Assembly (NCBI GenBank): GCA_947561395.2
Contig: OX387193.1
Location: 28,886,276 to 28,950,275, forward strand
DNA from: Buxus sempervirens
Taxonomy: Eukaryota; Streptophyta; Magnoliopsida; Buxales; Buxaceae
DNA length: 64,000 nucleotides
Direction of reading: 5' to 3'
The position numbers were made by a program, and so were the translations under genes. Position 1 is the stretch's first letter, and the number at the start of each line of letters is the position of its first letter. Shown here piece by piece: positions 21,001-33,000 of the stretch. The notes beneath the pieces are model-generated. The model searched no databases. It was given only the letters and a program-made list of their open reading frames with translations, and was not told where the DNA came from.

Positions 21001-24000
21001 GCAGATTGTTACTGACAACCAATCTTCATACAAGAAAGCAGGAGAGTTGTTGATGGAGAAAAGGAAACATCTGTACTGGACCCCGTGTGCGGCACATTGT
21101 ATTGATCTTATGCTCGATTTTCGTGAGAAAAAGATGGTGAAAGGTGTGATTGAAAAAGCAAGGAGATTGACAAACTTTATTTACAATCACAACTGGGTAC
21201 TTAGCCTTATGAGAGAACACACCAAAGGGGAGCTGCTTAGGCCTAGCATTACAAGATTTGTCACAAATTTTGTTGCAATTAATAGTATTATGTCTGAGAA
21301 GGCTGGATTGAGAAGAATGTTTTTATCAAATAAGTGGCAAGAATGTCGACCTAGACGGGATGTCATTAGAAAAAAGGTTGAGGATATTGTTCTAAGTAAC
21401 AATTTTTGGAAGAATGGACGATTGGTAGCTGAAATACATGATCCTATTGTGAAGGTGTTGAAAGTCATGAATGGAGAGAAGCAAACCACAATGGGTTATC
21501 TGTATGAAGCTATTAGAAGGTCTAAGCTTGCTATTGCTGAAGCTGCTCCTGATCATCACCAGATGTATTGTGCAATTATTGATAAAAGATGTAACAAGCA
21601 GCTCATTCAAGACATCCATCGTGCAGGTAATAAACGTAAATTTGTTGTCAATTGTCAACTTCCTATCTTGATTATTACACACTATGAAGATGAAGCAATT
21701 AAGTTACTAATTTTTTTTATTCAATCAGCATTTTACCTCCACTCGGCATATCATTACACTGAAAATCTTGAAATCGATACGGAATTAGTAAGTTCATTTA
21801 GAAGGGTGATGTTGAGATTGGAAAGGGATCCAAAGCGTGCCAATACAGCGCTTGTGAGGTGATTTAGGAATTAGGAATTTTAAGAATTTACTTCTTATTG
21901 TTTTTTGTAATGGACAATCACTAACAGTGTTTCTTTTAATAGGAGAAACTATTTAGAGATGCTATGTATGGCTTTGGAGATCCAGCTGCTATTAGGGCAA
22001 GGACTACATGTGAGCCAAGTAATAGAAATTAAACAATGAAAGTACTTATTTTCATTGTTCAAGTAAATTGTATAATTTTTATGTCGGAGGGATTCATTCT
22101 TCTTTTTTTGGTTATTTCTGCAATTGAGTGTTGGTTCTTGTATGGAACCGATGCACCAAATTTAAGAAGAATTGCATTAAGACTTTTATCACAGACGGCT
22201 TCATCCAGTGGATGTGAAAGAAACTGGAGCACTTTTTCTCTCATCCACACTAAAGTGTGGAACCGTTTGAGTTATGCAAAGTTGGAGAAACTAGTTTTTA
22301 TGCACTACAACATGAGGCTAAAGATACGACATCTTCAAAAGCAAAGCAGAAGGGGAGAGGGCAAATTTAGGCCGATTGACCTTGCACACATATTTGATTT
22401 TGATGAAGATGAGCTTCTCACGGAGTGGTTAGATAATCCAAAGGAGGTAGTGCTTAATGAATTAGATGATAAGGGGAGGCCTACCAAACCAAGTAGCTAT
22501 GTGGTAAAACTTGGTTAATAGATTTAGTGATGATGAAGGAGGAGGAAATACAAGAGTTGCAGGGAGAAGTCGTGCTGGGGTGAGCAGCAGTAGTACTAGA
22601 GTGGGCCGTAATCCTCTTGATGATGGTGACGAGGATGACGACGATGACGATGATGATATTGGACATTGTGAGAGTCCTTCATCACCACCAGGTCCACCGC
22701 AGGGTGGTATTGGTAGTGGCTATGGTGGTGGTATTCACATTACAGAGGAGGCTGAGGAGCAGGAGCAATAGTATGATCGTGGTAATGGCCATGGGGCACA
22801 TCCTCCTTCCGTTCATAATCTTTACCATCGGAGACGACGTGGAGGCCATCCAGCACCAGGATCAGGACATGATGATGTGATGAGGCCACGTGGACATGGT
22901 TTAGATGCCATTACATAAGGAATAGACTTGATTAATGTTGGTCTTTCAGGCATATTTGGAGGTGGACCACATCCAGGGTCGAGGTCATCATCTTTTGGGT
23001 ACGATCAGGAGAGGCCGTCTTCTTCGTATGATTATAGTTATGGCCAGGGGGGATCATCTTATCAACCTAGTTATGGATATGGACATGGTTATGAGAATAT
23101 AGGCTATGGGCATGGCCAGGAGGGATCATCATCTTATGGGCAACAGATGGATCGGTATGGTCACTATGGTGGTAATGTTAGGGGTTACCATGGGTCTACT
23201 TCAGCACAGTATGAGCAATTTAGAAGGGAGTATGAGGCATGGTATCAAAATTATATGGATTGGGCTTTTTATTGTCAGCATGTTCAACGCATGCATAATG
23301 TGCCATTGGTCGATTATGAAGAAGCTGAAGATGAATCTGCACGTCACTCCTGGCATTGAATATGGGGACCATGGGGTAGCTGTGCATGTTTGGATTTTGG
23401 AGCCAAATATTTGTATGTAATGAATTATGGAGAATATTATGATATTTTTTTTTATGAATAATGTAGATGTGTGTATATATATATGTGTGTGTATGAGAAA
23501 GAGAATAGTAACAAGTAAACAATCTGAAGCCCAAAAAAACTCTTTACAAAAACCTCACAAACCCCAGCCCCTAAACACAAAAACAAAGCAAAACTATCAC
23601 AACGGATAACAACACGTGTGCCCCCCAGAGACCAAAATCCAAAGCTGAGCGAGCCATTCAACTTCAGATCAAAAGCACAACTCACTTCCAATCACCTAAC
23701 TCATATGTGAAGCCCCTCCTCTCATCATGCCATCGTCAACAATAATAGACGAAAAACACCATTTTTTCCAGTCCTTCACAATTTCAATATGCCACAGACC
23801 CTGGAATTCAGAAAGAACCGAAGCCCACGAGGTTGCAGCAATCACTATGGAGTCAAACACTTGGTCAGCTAATAGCCGTGTGTCCCTGAAAATCCTATTG
23901 TTTCGTTCCATCCAAATGAACCAAGCCACTGCATGGAATAATGTATCATACAACAACTTGCCCCTCTTCCCCAAGCCCTTAATCCGCCACTGATTGAACC

Positions 24001-27000
24001 AAGCCATAAAAGTATCTGGCAATACCCAAGAGACCTCTACCATCTTAAGCACCCGTGACCAAATAAAAGTGGCAAAACGACAATGGACAAATAAATGATC
24101 AACACTCTCTCCAGACTCCATACACATAACGCAAACACGCGGAGATAAGGAATTCCTTTTCCATCTTCTTTGGATAAGATTAGCCGTGTTTATCCTGTAT
24201 AATAAAGCAGTCCATAAGAAGGCCTTAATCTTAAGAGGGATCCTGGGCTTCCAAAGTTGAAGAGATGAAAAGGATGTTGGAGGAATTGAGGAAGGTTGAA
24301 GAACGGAATTGAAGAAGGATTTGTAGGAGAACAAAGAATTGGATGACAAAAACCAAGATACTTTATCAGAACCTAGGGGATCAAGAACCACATCCTTTAG
24401 GCTGTCAATGAGCAAAGAGATCTCTTCCAATTCAGAAGGACGAAGATTCCTCCGAAACGGAGGATTCTAAGAGAAACCAGAAGGAGACCAATGTAGGGTA
24501 TCAGCCATAGAAGCGAAAGGGAGGAGAGCAAGGGACAATAAACGAGGAAACTGGATGGATAAGGGCTGACTGCCCCACCACAAATCATGCCAAAAACGAG
24601 TCGAAGAACCAGATACGATACTCAACCTAACATGAGGATAAAACAAGGGTGCAATTTTCATAATGGCCTTCCACGAGCAGTTTCCTGGAGGTTGTGCCCT
24701 CAAGTTAATGAACAATCCATTATCGTCAATACCATATTTACTTGTGATCACTTGACGCCACAAACTCTCTTTTTCTATGCTGAACCGCCACAACCATTTT
24801 GCAAGAAGAGAGGAATTCCGGTAGGCTATCATACCCACCCCAATACCACCCTTATCCTTTGCCAAACACACCTTATCCCACCTGACTAAATGAATCTTCC
24901 TTTTTCCCCCACCCTCCCAAAGAAAGTCCCTTTGGGCTTTCTCAATGATGGTCACAATTCTTCTAGGCATCCTAAACAAGGACATGAAATAACCAGAAGA
25001 TTAGCAAGCACAGCCTTGATAAGGATAATCTTTCCCCCCAGAGACAAATAATTCCTCTTCCAAAGCACCAATCTCTTCTCCACTCTCTAAATGACTGGCT
25101 CCCAAAAATTGACATTACGAGGGGAAGCACCAAGAGGGAGACCAAGATACGACATCGGCCACTTACCAACCTGACACCCTAAGATCCGACTAAGAGATAA
25201 GGACTCATCCTCCGCTAAGTTCAAACCAACAATGGAGCTTTTCTCCCAATTAACTTTCGAACCATAAATCATATGGAAAGTATGCAAAATGCTCTTCAAC
25301 CAGATCATTTGGTCCTTGGAGGCTTCCAAAAAAATCAAGGTATCCTCCACAAACTGGAGGTGGGATATTGTTACCTTATTTCTTCCAACCTTAAAACCTT
25401 TGATAAACCCCTTCTTCTACCAAACATGAAAAAACTATGCAAAACCTCAGCAACCAAAGTGAATAGAAAGGGAGACAATGGATCCCCCTGACGAATGCCC
25501 CTAGAAGAAGGAAAAAACCCTTTAACCCATCCATTAACCAAGATAGAGAAATGCACATTATTAAGGCACCCATAAATCCACTTCCTCCACCTTTCACCAA
25601 AGCCTTTCCATTTCAAGACTGAGTCAATGAAAGCCCACTCCAATTTATCATACGCCTTTTCAATGTCCAATTTACACACGACACCAGGCTCCCTAGATCT
25701 TATCCGGTTGTCCACAAATTCATTTGCAATCAGAATAGAATCCATGATTTGACGTCCCTCCACGAAGGCACTCTGATTTAAAGAAACGATCCCTGGCAAC
25801 ACCTTCTTCAGCCTAACCGACAAAACCTTTGCTATAATCTTATAAACACTAGTTGTCAAACTGATAGGCCTGAAATCCTTAATCCCTATTGCCCCAACTT
25901 TCTTAGGGATTAGAACAATGAATGTCACATTTGTGGCCTTGTGAATGATGCCATTCATGAAGAATTCCTGGAACACCTTAAACAAATCATCCTTGACAAT
26001 CTCCCAATTATATTTAAAAAATTCAATTGTAAATCCATCGGGCCCAGGAGCCTTGTCCCCTTCCATCTCCCACAAAGCTTCCTTAATTTCCTCCAGCACA
26101 AACTCTCTTTCTAACCACTTTTTCATCTCCTCACTCAACTTTGATTGATCATTCTCCTTCAATCTGAAGCATAAATCTTGCTCCGACTTATAAAGCTTAG
26201 CATAAAAATCACAAAGAGCCTGGCCAATGTTCTCATTATCCTCAATACTTCTTCCATCCACCTCCAATCTCATGATTGAATTTTTAACTCTTCTCCCATT
26301 TGCTATTCTATGGAAATAAGCTGTGTTTCCATATCCCTCCTTTAGCCATCTTATTCTTGACTTCTGTCTCCAATGAATTTCCTCATACTTCAAAATTCTT
26401 TCCAAGGACGATTTGATCTCCAATCTTCTTCCCCTATCTTGGGGCCCCCAGTCCCCATTTCCTTCCTTAATATCCAACTCGGCTATTTCATCCAAAGCCG
26501 CCTTTTTCTGAATCTCCACCTTGCCAAAGGTTTCCTTATTCCACCCCTTAATTTGATTCTTGACCTCTCGAAGACACCCCATAAACTTAAAGCCAGCCCA
26601 ACCTAAGGAAGCATTCCTACCTTCCGTCCACCACCCCAGCATAAGATTCTGAAAAGACGGATGAGAAAGCCACATATTCTCAAAACGAAAAGGAGAAGGA
26701 CCAGCTAGATAGAACTCATTAGACAGGAAGATAGGAGAATGATTAGAAACTGGTCTGGGAAGAACCAATTGGGCAATTGGCAAAAAGTGATTATCCCAAG
26801 AGCCTGAAGCAAGACATCTATCCAACCTAGAACAACGCGGAGGGATTTGGAGATTTGATCATGTGAACTGCCCACCCTGCAAAGGATAATCAATAAGCTC
26901 ACTCTGCTGAATCCAATTCGAAAAATCCCTCATGCTTCTATTGACTCGATTCTTGCCATTATTAGATTCATGGGAAAATCTATACACATTGAAATCCCCC

Positions 27001-30000
27001 ACAACAAGCCAAGGATTGGCATCCCTAGGGTTACGATTATCCAACTCCTCCCAGAAAAGCTCCCTATCCCTAGCCCGACATGGACCATAAACCGCAGTTA
27101 ATGTCCACTTGAAATTGTCACGCAACGACTCAAACCCTATAGAGACAGAGAAGGTGCCCAAGAAGCTATCAAGCTTGCTAAGGCACAAAGAATCCCACAA
27201 TACAATAATCCCCCCTGATCTCCCTGAAGAAGGCAAAAAACCCCCACTCCACCCCTCCTAAACTCCACATTCCTCTAACCACTCTCTGATCAACCTCTTC
27301 TAACTTAGATTCAATGATAACAACGACCTCAGGTTTCCTAATATTACACATCTCCCTTACCGCCCGAATCTTGTCACTTCCCCCCAAACCTCTAACATTC
27401 CAACATAGCATCTTCATAGGTCACTAGATAGGCCCCTATCCCTAAACTTACCTTTGAATTCTTCCACCGCCATAGAAATGGTCACAGGTGCCCCACATGG
27501 AGGGACAGCCTCCTCCAGAACCATCTCAGAAAAGGATGTCACCCTATTCCACAACACCTCTGACTCCGTTCCCACACATCCCTCCCTCCTCGTAACATCT
27601 TGCTCCCCCCAATGTTCTGGGCCATAACAACCCCTGACTTCCCTCTTCCATGCCCAACAGATGTGGCGTTTCATCACATACAATCAAGTCACTGTGGCAC
27701 CTAGTAATAACAGCATTAGGAAGGGAAGATAATACTAGTTCATTCCCAGAAGAACAACCTCTAGAATCCTGACCTGCTAAAGGGGCATTATGAGAACTTG
27801 AAGAGACACAAAGAGGGTGTGGTACATACCGAGAATGGGCAATAGGATAAGCAGAAAGGGGATCTAAAGATATGGGAATGATTGGAGCACCTCTTAAGAC
27901 CTCCGCCTCTGCCCAGGACTTCGTTCGGTTGATCTGTTCCAAAGGTGATGAAGCAGGAGCCTTCCCACACATCTTCGCCCTTCGAGAATAGACCTTTTGG
28001 AGAGAGAAAGATGTACTGTCCTGGCCCATAACATCCTGCCGCCTCTCACCAGAAGCATGACGACCATAATCCTGCCCTGTACAAGTCTCCACGTCCCCAA
28101 TACGAGCTTCCATACCCCTTGTTTTCGTTGGAGAAAGATGAGGAGAAGAAGGGAGAGACCCCGCATGCAATACTTGGTTATCACTATGCCGTGGGGCTGA
28201 AGAACGCAAATATTGCTCCATGATCTCCCCCACCCATAGTTCAATCTGCGCCTTCCACCTCTGTTGAGCTAAATCGACTCCTCCTTGACTAGTAAAACCC
28301 TTGCTCGCCTGCCCTAAGGATGGAGAAACGACCTCTACCATTTCCAATTGCTTCACCTAATTGTCCTTAGCTACGCGACTTCCACCGTTAATTGAACCTT
28401 CCTCGTCGGGATAGCCGTGATAGTCGCCGGCAACCTCTTCGGATGGTGATGCCTCACGATCAACTTGCTGGGTAGGAACTCCCCAGCAATTGCTACCTCT
28501 GTCCGCACGGAGAGACCTGTGACACCCCTCTCGCTCGATCGAAGTGGGAAGGGGGCGAGGGCCTAGAAGCCCAAGACCATCATGGGAGCAAGCCCCCACA
28601 GCTGCCGAAGTAGCAATAAAATGCCCGCTATTACTAAGCCCAGGTGCCCTGCTGGGCCCAGTCGATCGAGGCCCACGTCCACTTAAGACTTGATCGCTCC
28701 CACTCCGGCTAACTCCACTTTGAACTTGATTGGCTACACGAGAATTAGAAATAAAACCTGATTCCAAACACCTGTTCTCCCTGTCGCAAGACCCCCCCTA
28801 GCAATCCAGCGACCACAGAATCCCTGTAACTAGAACCCCTATTGCGATTTCTTCCTGAAGAGAAACCTCCCGAACCCACCGGCGATGAAGACAGGTTTCG
28901 TCCTTCACTCAATATATGCACCATAACTTCGACCTTCACATTCCCCTCCCAAATAATAATCATCCAAGGAATCTTCATGTGGACTTCTTCTTTATTTACA
29001 AGGATTTCTATTCTTGTGAGTTGCTCACCAATTTACATTCAAGATTTTTTTTTATGTAATTATTATGTTCCATAATATTTTTGACTTTTTTTTTCCTATT
29101 TGTGGATTTTGATTTTCTTGTCCAATTTTGTATTTACAAGCTTGTATTTCTATGTCACAAACTCATATTGATTTGCTGTGTTGATGGGTGTACTGATTCT
29201 ACTATTTGTCCATTTGCATAAATTTTTTTTATAATTTTTTCTAATGCTTCTAACATATGTTTTACTGTTTCTATCATACTCTTAGCTTCATCCTCTACTT
29301 GTTCTTTTTCTTCTTAAATCTTAACTTTTTTAATTTTTTTTCTTTCAATTCTTTCTTTTTCTATTTCCATAATCACCTTTCTATGTTTTCTCTCCCATCA
29401 GATTTTCTAATTTTATCAAACATTTCTCTTCTTAAAACTCCATACAAATAAAGCAAACCATCCACAGAAAAATAAGCTTCTTTGTTTTTTTCATGTGATC
29501 AAAATATTTTTCATCTACACAATCTCTTTCTTCATTTGTCAAATTTTTTTAAGTAAAAAGCATATATTTTCTTCATTTCTTTTGACCAAAAAGTCTGATC
29601 TTAACATTTCGTTGTCCTATTGAAATTCTTCTTTTTCGTTTCCGAGTTATAATAACAATAGCTAGTGTGATTAGGATTGTGTCTTGAATCTGTGAGTGTG
29701 TTGGCCGGTAGTTTTGTTCTTCTGATTCAGTATCATCAGACTTTTGAGCATTTATTGTTTCTATATAACATGGTTGTGCAATATTTTTGTTTTGACCCCT
29801 GCTAAACCTATATTTCTTGTAGGAGTTGAAGAGCAGCCCTAGACAAATAGATGATAACAGTTTTGTCTATTTGATGTTAATCCTTTGTCAAGTCTAAGTT
29901 GAAGAAAATTTGAGTTCTATAGTACTATCTACATGTTGTATAATCTGTTTAAGATTTTTGTTTCCTTTTTTTTTTTTTTTTTTGAGGGGTAATCACATTC

Positions 30001-33000
30001 TGCAAATCCCATTCAGTGGCCAATTGTACTTGAAAAGTGTTTCACCATTTGGACTCGTAATTCTTGCTAATGGTTTGGCCATAGCAGGCATAACCTTAGA
30101 ATTGATTCTTAAGTTTTGACATGACAAATGAATTTGGATTTTTCTTTCTCATTACATGACATTAAATAAAATAGCAGTCCACCTCCATGTGCTTGGTTCC
30201 CATGAAAATTTCAGTTTTACAAAATCAATTAACTACAAAAAAGACGGTAGGCAGACCACATCTGTGTGATCTTGTTTCTCCCATTCTATCATTCTTTTCA
30301 CTTCTATTTCTCTAATATCTTCTAATCCCTAGAACTTTGACAGATTGATTGTATCAGGTATTTCTGTTCGAGGATATTCTCCTGGATTTTGAGTTCATTT
30401 GTTGATATTTATAAGTGTACTTACATGTTTTGAAACTGATTACATCTTGCTTCTCATATTGATATATTTTACTGGATATGAATTTCTCTGTCTTCTATTA
30501 GTTTATCTTATAGATTTCCTTTCAATTATATCTAATTAAGTTCAAAGTTTCCATGTAACCACATGCATTTCAGTTTATTTTCACATTAATATATGATATG
30601 TTAGTGTACAGATGTATGATTTGAAATTCTAATAATCTATCATACTTTTAGCTTAGTTTGCATTTAATAAGTCTTGTTCTATGCATCCATGATTTTACAC
30701 ATGAATCCACCACACCCATGATTGTTTAAAATATTTCCATGAGTATTTGGTACATATCGGTTTTCTGACCAACTGATACACTATCTCAATGCTGATTTCA
30801 ACCATGACTTGGATTGGATAGATGTTTGTGTGGAATTGAAAATGAGATAAGCTTAGACGCTAATCCAAAAGATTTCAAAGAAACATGACGCATCAGAATG
30901 ATGATAAGTAGAACTGAGATTCAGAAACTAATGGGGGTTTCCTTTTAATGGGATTGGATAGATGTTTGTGTGGAATTGAAAATGAGATAAGCTTAGACGC
31001 TAATCCAAAAGATTTCAAAGAAACATGACACATCAGAAAGATGATAAGTAGAACTGAGATTCAGCAACTAATGGGAGTTTCCTTTTAATGGGATTGAGAG
31101 AGACATCTCGTCATTACAAAAGCAGGAAATCTTTAATAAAACAAAGAGTGGTATGATATAAGAAAAAAAAACAACTAGGATCACTAAGGCACTCTATAAT
31201 TTAAATTGTTTAATGAACTAAGAAGGGAAATCAAAAAGATGGTCAGGAATTAGGTTTGGACTAGAAATTCTTTAATGGAATTCAAGAGGCTGGGCTTTTC
31301 ACCAGTGAAAAAAGTCTGGCCATTAAAACAGCCTTAGGAAGCTAACTATTGTGAAACTCTCAAGAATCCCATCCAAATGTCATAGATCAGGAGGTGGTTT
31401 CTGATGCACATCACAACCCTTAGGACTAATGGAAGAACTTTTAACCAAAGAACAGTGCAAGGATCATTATTTCAAGATGGATAGAAGAAAGATAAAAAGT
31501 AATAATAATAATAAAAAAAATACATGGAACTTTTCATAGGTTCAGGCTTTCCAAGTTTCTTCTTTTGAGTTGTTTACGATTAAACAAATTCATAAAAGCA
31601 TGTGAGAAGAAAGATGAGATCATGTCCATTGTGAAGCATTTTGTGTGCTTAGAGCAGTTTCAACATGATCATTTTCACCCTTGAGAGTTAAGGGGAGTGT
31701 TGTATCTCATCCAATATATAGCGGAGCTTGTTTGCACTTTGCAATAAGGCATCTTTCATTTTGTCAAATATTATAACTGGACAACCCCTTTTGAAAACGA
31801 GAAATCAATGGAACCAGTCCCCCTTCTGTTTGTAGAACATGTGTTCAGCGCAACCCAATATCTTGAACAACAAGACTGACCGTCAAATTTTACTTTCAAC
31901 AAGAAATCAGGGAACATCTTGGAATTGGAGCAAATCATCTTCATGTACTGAAAACAAGAAACAGGTACCACATCTCGAGATTAGGTCTTATATGGATTAC
32001 TATAAAGATGTATTACTGGTACTTTTAAAGAAAACAGTAACTCTCTGGCAAAAGTCAAAGGCTACTTGGTTATGTGGGATGCCAAAAATGCAAATATCCA
32101 ATATCCATGAAAGGTGGAATCACACCATTAAATTAATAGGCAAGGGAGCTTCACTGGGTAAAGGAGGGATTTGGTTCAAGACAAACATTGAAAGTTACCA
32201 TAAAGAATTGTATAGGAAATTGGACATAGACGATTTACCCTGGAGAAGGTACATTTAACCACAATTCCTCAACAAATGTGTGAAGACTAGAAAGATTGTT
32301 CTAAAATAAATATAACAGATTGACCACCAGGACTTCTGTTGTATAAATGTCATTTCTATTTATAGCAATGTAACCTAGTTTCGAGCAGAGATGACAAAGA
32401 AAACAGGAGTAATAGAAAAACGAACTGCTGGTATGTGCAGCTGTAAGCAAGAATGGATGAAAATTATCACATTATCCAATCAAGTCACTGATATATTCTA
32501 GTAGCCTGACTACCTATTTAATCTCATCCCATGTGCAAACCTAAACTCAATCATTAACTGAAAATTTAAAATAAATGACAAGATAAAGCACACTCATAAG
32601 ATAAAAGCCATAGTTCTGTGAACATTACTGCTACAATAATGTGAAATATGAACAAAAGCAACTACATTTACCATAACAAAGGAACCACCACATTTAGTCT
32701 AACAAAAGAACACATACATCAAAGATTTCTTGCCACTCTTCCATCTTCAGATGGCTAACGAAGATTTTAAACCACTCTTCCATCTCCATCTTATCCAGAG
32801 AAGATGGAAGAGGTATGCCTTATCACCTTCTATATGCCTGCTGTGTAGGGAGGACTGTGAGACTATTGACCATATATTCCTTCATTGTCGCTATACATGG
32901 GGGTTATGAACACGCTTGTTTTAGATGATTGATTTACCTTGGGTTTTACCAGCATCTTTGGGGCATGTTTTGAGCAATGGCGGATGTCGGGCCTTGGGAG

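Larger units (their letters stand above)
23447..29000 (-). mobile_element. Nearly full-length L1-type LINE
   Basis: The 3' end is at the low coordinate: on the minus strand the 3'UTR runs into ATTCATAAAAAAAAA (poly(A), complement of about 23446-23458). ORF2 endonuclease, RT and zf-RVT follow one another from 27417 to 23696, and ORF1-like sequence occupies 28978-27414. The 5' end is uncertain (28980-29060). No TSD was found. The insertion lies just beyond the hAT tail, in the sense direction of the EF-hand gene. Confidence 0.88.

Noticed and set aside
22481-22666. Ser/Thr and Ile/Val-rich minus-strand frames over the hAT Asp run
   Set aside because: Shadows of the GAC/GAT repeat of the hAT C-terminal tail.
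27544-28356. A 270-codon minus-strand frame that could pass for a host gene
   Set aside because: It lies in the ORF1 position of the L1 LINE, directly before ORF2, and has no intron or own 3' end.
31839-32258. 139-codon plus-strand frame
   Set aside because: No known motif, no splice sites or regulatory context, within an intron; probably chance.
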